From Adineta steineri (taxonomy: Eukaryota; Rotifera; Eurotatoria; Adinetida; Adinetidae): 64,000 bases of DNA. Under the pieces are notes generated by a model, which saw nothing but the letters and a program-made list of their open reading frames with translations, was not told where the DNA came from and did not search any database. Where the stretch lies: NCBI GenBank assembly GCA_905250115.1, contig CAJNOI010000013.1, positions 483,788 through 547,787 on the forward strand, given 5' to 3'. The position numbers and the translations under genes were made by a program. Positions 35,801-49,361 of the stretch are shown one piece after another. The first letter of the stretch is position 1, and each line of letters begins with the position of its first letter.

Positions 35801-38535
35801 CTCGTTTTCTTTCTGAATTAACATGGATTGAAGAAGATAGAGAAAAAGACTTATTACCAGGTATGGTAGAAGTTCGCGTTCATTGTGTTGGTATTAATTT
35901 TCGTGATGTACTTAAATCACGTGGTTTGTATCCACATACACGTACTTTTGCACAATCTGATGAAGATCAACCAAAAGTTAATCGAGATACAGAACCAGGT
36001 TCAGATTTTGTTGGTACTATTGTACGTGTAGGTCCTACAACTAATTTTCAGGTTGGTGATCATGTTCTAGGTACTAGTAGTCTTGGTGCATACCATTCTC
36101 ATATTATAATTAATTCACAACTTATAATACGTATTCCATCTGAATGCCCACTTACCGATGAACAATTATGTGGTATGCCAACTCCACTTCTAACAGTTAT
36201 ATATTCTCTTAAATATCGTGCTCGTTTACAAGCTGGTCAAACTGTTCTTATTCATGCTGCAACAGGTGCTGCAGGTCAAATGTGTATTCAATATTGTCAA
36301 TTTATTGGTGCTCGTGTTATTGCTACAGCTGGAACTGATGAAAAACGACGTTTTCTTCATGAACATTATGGCATTGAACATGTATTTAATAGTCGAGATG
36401 CTTCTTTTGTTAATAATATACGTCAGATTCTTCCACAAGGTGTTGATGTTATTGTTAATTCATTATCAGATAATTTACTAAAAGAATCAATTAAATTATT
36501 AGCATATCATGGTAATTTTGTTGAATGGGGCAAACGAGATGTTTATCATAATGGGAATTTATCAATGTTTCAATTACGATCAGATTGTAGTTTTCATGTG
36601 ATTGACTTCACTGGACTTGTTGATCATGTATTACCTATTATTCGTCTTATGCTAGAAGAAGCAATTGATTTATTTGTTCAATGTAAATTACGTGCTGTTG
36701 AACCAACAGTTAGTTATGAACCATCTCAAGTAATAGAAGCATTATTAAGATGTAATAGTGATCAAGTTATGGGTAAAACAGTTTTTCGTATAACTTCATC
36801 TGATCAACCATTAAATATTAATAAAAAACAATCTAATAGTTTATTAAAAGGTAATCATATTTTATATTTTCTTTTTTTTCTTTTATTATTTTCTTAATCA
36901 ATAGTTGTAAGTGATAATACAATGTTTCCATCAGAAGTTTGTAATCAAGGAACAGTTTTAATATCTGGTGGTTTTGGTGGTCTTGGTTTAACAATGTCTC
37001 GTTGGATGATAGAGAAACGCTATGTTAAACATATAACACTGATGAGTCGTCGAACCTTAGCTGAACTTGAGCAATCTTCCAATCCGCAATATGATGATTG
37101 GTTACGATTGAAACGAACAGTAAATGAATATAATGCTCATGTTGATGTTGTACAAGCAGATGTAACAAATTTTCAACAAGTTCATGATTTGATTGTAAGA
37201 CTTAATCAAAGCTCTTATCCTGTTCGAGGTATTATTCATAGTGCTGTTATTGCAGAAGATCGTACTCTCAGTAATTTAACACAAGAACATATAACACGTG
37301 TTCTTGCACCAAAGGCTCGCGGTGCTTGGATTCTTCATCAAGTAACACAACTTACTCATACTCCGCTTCACTTTTTTATTATGTTTTCATCAATTCGAAA
37401 TCATCTCCTTGAATTAGCATCTGCCGGTTACAATGCTGGTAATCAATTTCTTGATGCTCTTGCACATTATCGTATGCAAAAACTCAATTTACCAGCTCTG
37501 TCTATCAGTTTACCAGCAGTGAGCGGTGCTGGCATGTTTCATAGACAACGAGAATGGTTAACAAGTTTTCAAACGACACAAGGCTTTGAATTAGTACCAA
37601 CAGTGGTCGTATTTGAATTGATAGAACGTTTTCATAAACATCAGAATAATTGTCCATGTCCCATTATTTTTGCTGTTAACTGGCAAACTTTGTATGAAAG
37701 ACGCCACAAACTAGCAACATTCCAGTTAGCTCAAATAGCACAGCAACGCTTTGTCGAAATGAAGCTCAGCAACACATCTGTATCATCAAGAATCGACGGT
37801 ACGGCTAGTTTTGACTTGAATAAAAAGGAGACTATTATTGAGCGAACTCAGGAAGCTGTAGCTCGCCTCTTAGGTGCAGGTAGTGTCGATCGTATATTGA
37901 TTGATCGTTCACTTGTGAGTCAAGGCATGGATTCATTAGCTGCTATCTCACTGTACAATTGGTTGGGACAAGAAATTGGTGTCTATATACCATTAGCTGA
38001 TCTACTTCAAGGGTATTCTATTGAAACAATTGCAACAGTTATATATAATAAGCTCCACGAACAACAACAAGTTACCACAGCAATTACTAAAGAACATAAT
38101 GTAGACTCTGATCTGATCGATGAAAATAATATCAAATTATCTAATACGTCCGTACACACTAGTACAGAAAATATCATTTGTATTCAACGTCCGACTCAAA
38201 AACATAGTTCTATTCTCTTCTATGTCTCGGAACAGCCAATCACTGATACTGACGAGTCCTTTGCACTATTTATGCACAAATTATCTAAACAACAAAGTGA
38301 AATAGTAACAGCTACTATCTATGTTATACAAATGCCGTTAACGATATTAGATACAAGTACGTCTGCTTATGCTCAAAATATGATCTCGCAAATGCGTCGT
38401 ATTCAACCACGCGGAGCTTATCAGTTAGTGGCTAATCGCAACAAACAAGAAGAAATCATTGCACGTGAAATGATACAACAGCTTAACAATCATTCAATGA
38501 TAATCGATGTGCGATTGATTCTTTTGGATGATTAG
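29837..38535 (+). CDS. Highly reducing type I polyketide synthase (KS-AT-DH-(pseudo-MT)-ER-KR-ACP-degenerate TE)
   Basis: Four exons (29837-30590, 30643-31320, 31394-36850, 36905-38535; introns 52, 73 and 54 nt, all phase 1) encode 2839 aa. Ketosynthase ~10-460: catalytic Cys in DVACSSSL, His in EAHGTGTPVGDP and KSNLGHTEGAAG. Acyltransferase ~570-880: active Ser in SHSAGD (usual GHSxGE), His in AFHSHQMD. Dehydratase ~960-1270: His in LKDHKIQDIILFP (the usual Gly is Asp) and Asp in HPTLMDACLHP. A methyltransferase-like region ~1300-1680 lacks the SAM-binding Gly motif. Enoylreductase ~1950-2270 has HAATGAAGQ. Ketoreductase from ~2310: GGFGGLG, and catalytic Ser and Tyr in FSSI and GYNAGN. ACP near 2637: GMDSLAAI. 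The tail (~2690-2839) resembles a thioesterase start but lacks GxSxG and ends early at LILLDD. It should build a reduced fatty-acyl-like chain. Bdelloid PKS genes of this kind are regarded as horizontally acquired; the introns show it is domesticated. Confidence 0.9.
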
Positions 38536-41191
38536 AATTAAATTTTTTATCAATTAATACTCTCTGAACATTGATGGTCGGGTCAGTTTGAACTCTTTTT
38601 TTATTTACTAATTCTAATACTTACAAGATATCACACTATATAAGAACTTATAGAAACTTAAATTCTGAAGAGTAGAAAAATGACAAGTAAAAATCTACAA
38701 AAACTTAGTATTCTTCAATATTATTTATAAAAAAATAGAACGTTGCACGAAAATATTTTTTCTTAGCTTAACTGACATATTTTTGACAGAAAAATTTGAA
38801 CCCTGTCAAAGCGAACAGCAAAGGGAGCTTATCGACTATTGAGAACCTTTATATAAACTAGTGAAAAGTTTAACAACAACTATATTTTTATATGTGTTTT
38901 GTAGGGTATAATAGTATAGGAGTTAATAATTATCATCAATAGATAAGAACTGTAACTTCTTTATTGAACCTGATAACACTGAAAACTCTTCCTATATTGT
39001 ACAAATTTGATATTTTTTCAGATAGAGCAAGAAAATTGACTATCAATGATCCAAAGATTAGACGAGTTTTCAAATCGAAAATCTGCATTCTCTATGTTAG
39101 AGTTTTAGGATTTGGTGCATCGCTATTTACAACTATTTTAATGAGTTCATTTCGATCCATTGACATTGAAATAGTGAGTTTTATTCCCTACGATATTTTC
39201 TTTTATCTTAATTCATCGATTTGTTCATTAACATAACGACTAAAATAATTGTTTAGTAATAAAAAAAATGCCAACTTGTCTAGTATTCTATGTTTACTTA
39301 TTATAGTGTGATATTTATTCTAGAAACAGTTTTATGATTTTTTTTTCTTTAGTCTGTGATTTCATATACTAACAATCTTAAAATAACATATTTTTTTTGC
39401 TATCATTTAATACAATACTACAACGACTTGTTCTGTTTTTCTTCTGTGATTGTGAAACGTCATGATATGATGATGAATATGAATTTCCTATTTTATCGAT
39501 AAGTAACTCATATCACCCTTATACAATGTGATCATCTACTCCTTTCTTTCCTATTATTATCATGAACATTGTTTATTTTTTCTATACGTTAGATATACAC
39601 TAGTATCAGTTCACTGGCTATAAGTACATGTTAGGTAATCTATATTTTATCATATCATCGACAATTTCCTGTATTAGAATAGATTATAAGCATAAAGTTC
39701 TGATGCCTTTGGCATGAGCATAAGTCGAATTTTGAGAAAATTCACTGTAATAGAAAATCACCACATCTGTAAAAAATTCTACGTATGCATACGTTAAGGA
39801 CATCATAACTATATGTTTGTAATCTACTCGAGCAAAGGAAACTGTCGGTGACATAATACACCATAGATCAGGTAATATATACATAACTAGTGGTACTAGT
39901 ATATACCTAAGTCACTATATGTTATGTATACCTGTTGTATGATAATGTCTCATGTAGTGTAGTGAAAATGAATAGTAAGAATGGTAGTAATAGTACTTCT
40001 TCAGTTTGGTATTATTATATTGAAATGAAGCGTATTAGATAGCAGTCATAGTCAATGAACAAAAACAATATTTATAATAGAATATGATCACTATTCTTGA
40101 GGACGAGAATTCTGAATCTATGATTACTTCTTGGAATTTCGAAGTTTGATTTTTTGAGTCAGAAGCAGAGTTTTTTCCTTCACTGAGAAGGTTCATATAA
40201 AAGAAAATAATTTGTATGCGTCTTTATTTATCATGGGGTTAAAAGTGAAACGTCAAGCTTCAGTTACACCCTACTTCAGAATAAGACAGTCTTATTTTTC
40301 TGTTGTGCAAATCTTATTTACTCGAATTATTTGGTGTGGGTCGAACGCAGGTTTGGATCAAAATGACCAGTCTTACTTCTGAGATTAGATCCAATGAGCA
40401 TTTTCACTGCTTTGAGACTTAGTGAATCGTATGTGACAATAATATCAAGCCTGCATACATTGACAGAAAAGAATATTATTTTAAACTGTGTTAAGAGTTG
40501 ATTCCTGAAATGATTTTTTCTCACTCTTAAAAGTTCATTGTTTCGTAACAAGAGACAGTTAGATTTTTTCGGTTTCCATTTAAATGAGAAAACTGAGTGT
40601 AGATCTGAGAATATGGGATGTGAGTGAGAGTTAGGGTGCCTCTCTCTCACTCTCGTCCTTATCCACGCTCACACTCTATTGTAACAACAACAATTAAAAA
40701 GCATAAATATAAAAATATTTAATTCTTTCTCATGTTTTCAAATGTAAATGGAAGCAGCTAAGAAGTTAGTAATAGAGATATTCATTTAGATTCCTACGCA
40801 ATAGTATAGTTTTAAATGTATTTTGAAAAAGAGAAGGCACTCAAATATGTTCGTTCATTAGTCAATCTCTGAATATTTTTCAGTAGTTTGACAGTCTCAT
40901 CAAATTATATGGTAAACGGCAAGACTTATCATACATCATCAGGAAGAATACTACCAATAAACTCACAAGATTATTATAAATAAAATGTTGGCGAGTCAAA
41001 TAACGGACATTCAAGTTTTATTTTTCTAGTTAATAAACTGAAAAAGAATTTAGGTAGTTAGAAGCTTTTATTTCAAGTTTTGAAGTACAGATTTTGTTTT
41101 CTTCATCGTCTTCATAGTTTTTTTAAGATTTTCATATACTACCTATTTTACACAACTAATCAATCAATATTATTCGATCTATTTGTTACCG
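38536..41191. other. Spacer between PKS and NRPS
   Basis: 2.66 kb with no convincing gene. It holds telomere-like inverted repeat 8 (about 40615-40677). A minus-strand 66-codon frame at 39684-39884 (YILPDLWCIMSPTVSFARVD, then YKHIVMMSLTYAYVEFF) looks faintly like a ligand-binding-domain exon of a receptor, but no partner exons are visible. Palindromic bits near 39880-39930 (ACTAGTGGTACTAGT) are short. Confidence 0.4.
40615..40677. repeat. Telomere-like inverted repeat 8
   Basis: Left arm GATGTGAGTGAGAGTTAGGG, right arm CACTCTCGTCCTTATCCACG followed by CTCACACTC; degenerate but with the same polarity as the others. Confidence 0.55.
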
Positions 41192-44100
41192 ATGTTTTCA
41201 CGTACAAAAGTAGCAGCAAAAGCAACAAAAGGATCGATTGTGCAGAAAGAACAGCGGCTTATGATTTCGGGTCGAACAGAAGCTATAGCATCGTTTGGTC
41301 AACAAAGAATTTGGTTTCATGACCAGCTATACTTTCATGATTCCGATTTATCTGTCTACAATATTGTAGTTCCATTATTAATCAAACAAGGCTCACTCTC
41401 AATTGAACGTGTAAGCTCGGCCTTACGTTCAGTAATTGAACGGTATACGATTCTCCGTACAGCTGTTCGTTTTAATCCAGGAACTAATCAGATTGAACAA
41501 TATATTCAACCTATTGCCGATGATATTTACTTATTCCAACATTCACGAGGAATATCGACAGTGGAACAACTGGATGATCTACTTACGGCTGAATCCATTA
41601 GGAAACACTTTGACGTGGAGAACGGAAGAGTTGTAAAATGTCATGTAGTGGAGCGAGGTGATAAAAGTCATGATCATTTATTGCATGAAAATGATCTCAT
41701 TATTTTTACTATCCATCACATAGCATTTGATCTCACCTCAAGCAAATCATTCGTTAAAGCATTTGAGCGTGCATGCTGGATTGACGCGCACCACCAGTCA
41801 ACATTATTGATTCAGCAATATATAGACTTTGCTCTATATGAACAGGCTATGCTAGCTGATACAAATCCCAATTCAAAAATGCATAAAGCACGCCGATTTT
41901 GGTCCGATCTTATGCATGGTTATGATTGGAATCGCATACGAGTCTTCGTGCCTACCGAAATTAAACATGATCAAACTCGTTCTGGTCGTGGTTATTCGAC
42001 TGTATTTGTCGTTGATCAACAAGTTGTCGATGCCATGATGATGTTTGCTTCATCCAATAACATTACGATGTTTTCGCTGGCATTTGCCTCCTTCTATGCG
42101 TTCTTATTCAAGTTACTCAATAACGAAGAGGACTTATGCGTAGCAAGTGTTGTAGCTAATCGTTTTAACCAAGAAACAAAAGAAATGATCGGCATGTTTG
42201 TTAATATTCTACCATATCGAATACAAATTGAGCCAAATAAATCATTTAATCATTTCGTGCGAAAAGTGCAACAACTAAGTACTGATATTTTGGAACATGC
42301 GTCTCTACCATACCAAGAGATTATTGCTCTACACGATAAACAAAAACATCAGCGATTGCCATCAACATTCTTTCAATATGACTCTTTAATGTCATCTACG
42401 ACGCAAAAAACTACAATGGAATTAACTGTAGATAAAGCTTCAGTTATTGGTATATACTATGATCGAGATCGAAGTCGCGGTAATGGATTATCTACATTCG
42501 ATATGAGTGTAACAATAGCACATGAACATCATACGCGAACTACAGAATGTGTTATTGACTGTGCAGTTGAAATATTTCAAAATCAAGCTATTGTTAATAA
42601 ACTTGCAACCCGCTTTCAGCATATACTTACACAACTATTTTGTTCTTCGATTGTTGGCGTGCCAATCTATAATCAATGCAGTATATCCATCAACAACTTA
42701 TCCCTTATTTTACCCGAAGAAATCGAAGAAATACATAACGTAATCTTTCACAGATTACCGACTATTGCAAATGAAGGTATGTATAACAATGAAATTCATA
42801 TTGATATAATAAGGCTTCTTACAATAATTTCTCTGAAAATCTTATTCGTCAAATACTGAGCAAAAGAATAAAATTCGGTAAAAATAATGAAACACAAAAG
42901 GATATATTCTATACTTCTCTATATTTTCAACATCTAGATTGTAGAATAAACGGTCGAAGTTCAAATACTTTTCCCCTAAAATAAAGAGTAACTAAAGTTA
43001 GTTTTCAAGATCTACAATAACCAAATCGAAATACTACAACTAAACACTTCCCCTATTTATGGACAGTTATAATTAGTGACGACATCATCCACCCTCAACT
43101 GATCAAAGCTCATTGTGGAATGTTTTTAGCCTTTATATTTTTCAGGAGCCTTTTGGTCTAACACTGATCATGAAACGCTTGGCGAGACTGTGCCTATGCT
43201 AGCAGAAAATCTAACTTCGATCATAAAAGTTAAAATTCAATCCATTTGTCAAATTAGGCGAAGACTATTATAGTATTATGATGATCATATACCTGTTCGA
43301 ATCTGACATAGACAGACACTAGTTTTTCAGCTTTATTTAAAATTTCATGTCGGCTGCGTCTAGATACAAAAACTATTTCATTTCATTCGTGTTCGATTGC
43401 TACGATTTACATGCCTTTAGAATTTAGAAAAATATTTATACGAAAACCTTCTAATATGATTATTATCTAACACTGTCATCGATTTAAATAGAAAAATAGT
43501 CTGCTGCTCAATGTGTTACTCATATTTATAATAAGTAATTTCAAATTCCAAAAATCTTAAGTTTCTATTTATTAAATCAAAATAAATAAACTATTAATAC
43601 CAAAGTTTCGTTGTTTCAGCACCAGCTTCCTATGCACAAGCTCGTATATGGCTTGACGAAAGAATTCGATTCGATCCTGATAAACCTCAAGTAGCAATCT
43701 ATAATATGCCTTTTGTTTATCGTCTGCAACCAGATCATACTTTATCAATAGAACGATTACTTCATGCCCTCCAACTAATTGTCTTAAAACATCAATCACT
43801 TCGTACATCGCTTGTCTTCAACGCAGAAAAGAACCAAATCATGCAACGAATCATTGATCTGAACAATGATCATAAACAAATGCTTTCAGTTATCGAAAGT
43901 ACTTATGAAACAGATAAACAACTCACTGAGATTATGCATGATGAAAAACGTAATCCTCATCTTTTTGATCTTGCTCATGGTCTTGTCTTTCGATGTCATA
44001 TTATTTATTACAAACAAATCTCTTCAAATCATCTTCTTTCTGACAAAGATATACTTATTTTCAACTTTCATCATGCTCTATTTGACTTTCCATCAATGAA

Positions 44101-47100
44101 AGTTTTTCATCATGATCTTAATCAAGCATATACAACAGGCCAATTATTATATGATAACAACACTAATCTTCGTTATCTCGATTGTAAATATAAATACTAC
44201 TTCTACTTCACTCTTTCCTAATACATTCTTTTCTTTAATTATAAAATAGATGCTGTTATTGAGCAACAAATGCCAATGACTGGTGCAAGTATGTTTTGGC
44301 TTGATGCTCTTCATGATTGTAAACTCGATCAGCCATTATCATTGCCATTTGATCGATATCGTCTCTCAAATGAACACCGAACTGGTCGTGGAACATCGGT
44401 TTCTTTTGATTTTGGTCAAGATCTATCACATGACTTTCTTATTCATGCATCATCAAATAACATTTCACTGGAGCATCTTGCACTTGCTACTTATTATGTG
44501 TTTTTATTCAAATTAACAAATGGAGAAAAAGATTTATGCATTGGAATAAATACAGAAGATCGATATAGAGATGAACTTGGATCTATCATTGGAATGTTTG
44601 TGAATGCTATACCTTTGCGATGTCAACTAGATCCTCATTTATCATTTAATAACATTACTAAGCATGTTCAAGATGATATGATAAACTGTATGAAGTATTC
44701 TTATTTTCCTCTTCAACATATTCTCAATCAACATCCAAATATATCAACTCCTGTATTTCTTGATACATCATTTGACTTTGTATCATCTACGACAAAAGAT
44801 GAGAAGAATGAAATAATGATCGGTGATAGTCGATTTTCTTTACTACCTTATTCAATTACTATTAGTGAAGATGAAATCATGAGTAAATTTGATTTTATTC
44901 TTACTTTTCAACATGATCTGAATCTAAATAAATTCTCATGTACCGTTAATGCTTCCGTTGATTTATTCAATGCTGAAACAATCTGTATAATTGCACAAAG
45001 ATTACAGACAATGTTATATCAACAATTCACATCTTTTAATAGTAAAACAAACAAACCTATTCATGAATTATCATTAATATTACCAGATGAACAATATCTA
45101 ATGCAATCATTGAATAATACACAAGTATCATTTTCATCTTTTCCTCTCACTTGTATTCATCATGAGTTTGTATGTCAAGTAATGAAACATCCACAAAAAC
45201 TAGCTGTTGAACTAGATGAACAATCATTGACATATTGTGAACTGTTGTATTATGTTCAAACCTTATCTTTAACTCTTCTTAATGAATATCATATCTCTCC
45301 AGGTGAAATCGTGTGTCAGTGTGTTGAGAGAAGTTTATCAATGGTAAGTTGATTAAGATGAGTAACAATTAATATGAGTTTGAGATTGATTTTGATTAGG
45401 TGATTGGTATTATGGGAATTGAAATGGCTGGTGGTGTCTATTGTCCATTATCACCTCGAGATCCACAACATCGTTTAAATGCACTTGTACAACAAACTCA
45501 AAGTCGTCTTGTACTTGTTCATTGGTTAACGAAAACGGAGTTTAGCGATGATACTCTTACGATTGATATTCATTCAAGATTCGCTAATAATGATGTAATG
45601 AGCGATGGTGATGTTGATCGGCTATCAAGTGTTACAGTGACACCTAATGATATTGCTTACATCATATTTACAAGTGGTTCAACTGGAATACCAAAAGCGG
45701 TAAGTTAACATGAGGATTTCTATCCCCCGTTTCTATTCTTCTCCTTTCTAACAGGTCCAAGTTCGTCATGAAAATTTCACTCGTTATATGCACTCATTTG
45801 TGAGTGTTAGCACATTGAAGAAGGATGATGTAGCTATCCAAATGGCTCGAAGTACGTTTGATGTTCATCTTCAACAAATAGTTGGTGTTTTATTAATTGG
45901 CGGTACATTGGTTATACTACGTGCAAGAGGAGTAACTGATTTTGATTATCTAGCTGATGTTTTATACAAAAAACAGATTACATATATGAATACCGCACCA
46001 GTTTTATTTCAAAGTTTTTTCATATTCCTTGGTCAGTGTAAGAAAACATATGCTGTGAAGTATCTTCGAGCACTTTGTAGTGGAGGTGAGTGAAAATAAA
46101 TGATTTTCGTGATTTCCTTCACACTGCATTTTTGTGTCGATAGGCGAAGCATTCGCTTCCAAACTGATTGATCTGATCCAAGAAAGCAATATTCCTAATT
46201 ATACTTTATGGAATTTATATGGTCCTGCTGAAGCGACGATTACATCTACATTTCATCTCGTAGATATAAAAGCTTCTACAAAGTGTATTCCAATTGGGAG
46301 ATCGCTTTCTAACTATAAATGTTTGATTTTAAATGAATTCTTACAAAATACATCTGTTAATCAAGAAGGAGAATTATTTATTGGAGGTGTTGGTGTCTTT
46401 GCTGGATATCTTGGTCGTGATGATTTAACTACAAAAGCTCTGGTTGACATAGATGATACACTATTTTATCGAACTGGTGATCTCGTTACAATGGATAACA
46501 ATGGTCTTCTTCACTATCAAGGAAGAAAAGATCATCAAATCAAACTACATGGACAAAGAATTGAACTTGGTGAAATCGAACGATGTTTACTTAACAACAC
46601 ATCCATCTGTGCTTGTGTTGTCATGAAATGGAATGATGATTATCTGGTTGCTTATGTTCAGTCTTCTTCTAATATGAATGAAGAAGAACTACGTGAACAT
46701 TGTCAATCTCATCTTCCACCACATATGATTCCATCGATATATATTATACTTGAGAAACTACCTTTGAATCAAAATGGAAAAGTAGACAGAAAACAACTTC
46801 CGTCACCCGACTTTTCATTATCGACTTTGTTGTCGTCCAATAAATCTGATACTCCTCTTAATCAGCTCGAAGAACGTATACACACTATTTGGTGTCAATT
46901 TCTTCATTCTAATGAAAGTCGCATTTCTAGAAATACCAGTTTTTTTAGTGTTGGTGGTCATTCACTTCGCTTCATTGAACTCTATTATCGTTATCAATCA
47001 TTATTCAACTTCGATGCTCGTTCACTCTCAATTGGCCTCTTTCTTCAGCAACCAACTATTCGACAACATGCACAACTGCTTGAAACACTTCCCTTCAATG

Positions 47101-48002
47101 ATACTGAGACAACACGATGGCAATCACTACATAGCAATGAAGGTAAAACTTATTTAAATTAAGAAAAATTCATCAAATATATAAACTCACTGATCTTTCT
47201 TGTAGACATTACTTCTTTTGCTCAAGAGGGCATCTTTCTCGAAGAACAAGTTCAAATTTTACATGAAACTGCTACCCATTCAAATTTTTTCGAGCATCCG
47301 TGTGTTGTGATCAATGAAACTTGCGATAATATTTTGTTCATTTTGCCACCTGGTGACGGTGGTGCCGAAAGCTACTTCAATAACATTGTGCCTCATTTAT
47401 CGCAATATAAACTGGTAATATTCAATAATTACTATCTTGATCTTCAAGCAAAAAGTATGGGAAAAGGCTTCTCGTTCGAGACATTAGCTCCTGTATACAT
47501 AAAGTATATAAAAGAAATCCAACATGATGGTCCATATAACTTTCTAGGCTGGAGTTTTGGCGGCACCTTATCGTTTGAACTTTCTCGCCAATTGATTAAT
47601 GCTGGCGAGAAAGTTGATAATATTTTTATGATCGACTCATACTTTAATGCACGCAAGGCTTCTTTCGAAATTTATAAAATAGATAAAGTGGATATCGTCG
47701 ATCCAATAAATTATTCTTATTTACCGATGATAGACAATGAACTATTTGGATTAAGTATAGCCAACAGAAATACAAACATTGTATTATTTAAAGCTAACAA
47801 GGTGGATGAAAACTTTACATTAAACAATCAGTTAGAATTATTTTCATATTACACCAATACATCATTTAATAATCTTGACATATTAGTGAATCATGAATAT
47901 ATTCAGTTATTTCAAATGTATGGCGATAGCCATTTCTCTTGGTTATTTAATGAAAAGCAAATCTTCAACATATGCAATTATGTAGCGAGTCTATTAAAAT
48001 AA
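41192..48002 (+). CDS. Nonribosomal peptide synthetase, C-C-A-T-TE
   Basis: Seven exons: 41192-42776, 43620-44183, 44250-45343, 45400-45699, 45755-46085, 46144-47142, 47206-48002, encoding 1889 aa. Condensation domain 1 (~28-500) has SFGQQRIWF and HHIAFDL near 175. Condensation domain 2 (~530-990) has SYAQARIWL and HHALFDF near 678. Both keep the HHxxxD core but lack the usual following Gly. Adenylation (~1000-1500): IFTSGSTGIPKAV, NLYGPAEAT, YRTGDL, GRKDHQIKLHGQRIELGEIE, NGKVDRK. Carrier Ser near 1564 in GGHSLRF. Thioesterase (~1650-1889): GWSFGG nucleophile, Asp in MIDSYF, His in GDSHFSW. All A, T and TE catalytic motifs look intact. By eye the adenylation specificity positions read D-V-Q-N-L-S-L-I-T-K, nearest to the serine code I remember (DVWHLSLIDK). 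It lies 2.66 kb after the PKS on the same strand and probably accepts its acyl chain. The 843-nt first intron is unusually long. Confidence 0.9.
42777..43619 (+). other. Long first intron of the NRPS
   Basis: 843 nt (GTATGT...TTTCAG, phase 1) separating the two condensation domains exactly at their linker. The other introns of the gene are 55-66 nt. I see no coding domain in it, so it is not hiding an adenylation or carrier module. Confidence 0.6.
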
Positions 48003-49361
48003 ATACCAGAGATTAAATACGGTAATTTAGTAATCAATTACCTTACAACAAAAGAAAGAAAATTTTCATTTTATTTTAGTTTTGTTTGCTTTTAAATGTA
48101 TTATTTTGGAATCATCAATATATACTTTCTTGAACAGGCAATAATCATTTCAGTTTGATTTTTCTTGTTTATCTTATTTTTTGTTAGTTATTTTTAATTA
48201 TTATTAGAAATCTAATAAATATCAATATTATCACTTGTGAGACGTCATAAACAAGATTAAATAAAAATAAATGAAATACGTATATTGTATCACTTAATAT
48301 TAAAGAATTACTATTCATTCTGATTTTACCGTATTCATAGTACTGCTATCTTTCTTATTACTATTAAATTTTAATTTAAAAAAGGCATATGTTTTTGTAC
48401 AGTTTTTTATTGAGAATGCTCAGTATTTTTTCCATCTGATGTTCAGTATCTTTTGCTCAGTGAAGTATTATTTTCTGCGTGGTATATAATTCGAATTGCA
48501 CAGTTATCAATTCTAGAAAACTCAGTAGGGTGCGGGTGTGGGTGTGTGTATGTCTTATTCATATCTGCACCCACATCTTCTATTCTATGATAATTATGAA
48601 TGTTAAGAAATCTGTGAGAACCTTAAAATCATCATTTTGTAGTCAATTGAAACTCGAATACCGTCTAATTTTCAAAATGTTTCTCTATAAAATGTACCTC
48701 GCTTTCTTATAAAATAATAACGAGAAGACTCAAACTCTTTCCTTTGCAGAACGCATTGGATCTTCAGCTGTATTCGTAATTGATATATTTGAGAAGGCTG
48801 TCAAATGCTGAACAGAATGTGCTACTCTCACTTTTTTTTGTACGATGATTTATTACAAAATCATAGTTTTTTTATTTTCATCCCCTTTTTTTCAGGGAAC
48901 TGAAATTTTCTTGTGGTAGTATGATACATATTAGGGAAATGAAGAAAAAATACGATTCACTTAACTATATTTTTATTTATACATTTATCGAAAAAAAAAT
49001 GATCAGACAATAACGTCTTGTCTTTACATCCGATCTGAAACGTTATGATTAGACACCAGTATTTACATTATTATCAAGTCGATATTTTTCTCGTAGAGGA
49101 AAAACAAATTAGCCGTGTTTTTTTATCATGCTGATATCCTAAAGCATAGTCGTTATTCCGATTATATTGATTTTTATCTATCTATATTGGATAAATATAC
49201 GTCTTTTTTTTTGTTTCTTCTATAATCCAGAGTGAGAAGACAACGATGATTTATAGTTGTTTGTATCGTCGTTGTGATTATCATCGTCTACACAATAACA
49301 ACAACACAAATGGGTAATGCTGACTTGCTGTCATCCTTTCCTTCTTCGACTTGTTTATGTC
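48003..49361. other. Gene-free region downstream of the NRPS
   Basis: AT-rich, with telomere-like inverted repeat 9 near 48528-48580 and no supported exon. AATAAA-like hexamers at about 48260-48270 could end the NRPS transcript. Confidence 0.45.
48528..48580. repeat. Telomere-like inverted repeat 9
   Basis: Left arm GGGTGCGGGTGTGGGTGTGT, right arm CTGCACCCACATCTTC. Confidence 0.65.

Noticed and set aside
39684-39884. Minus-strand frame vaguely like a receptor ligand-binding-domain exon
   Set aside because: Single short fragment without flanking exons; the resemblance is too weak to name a family.
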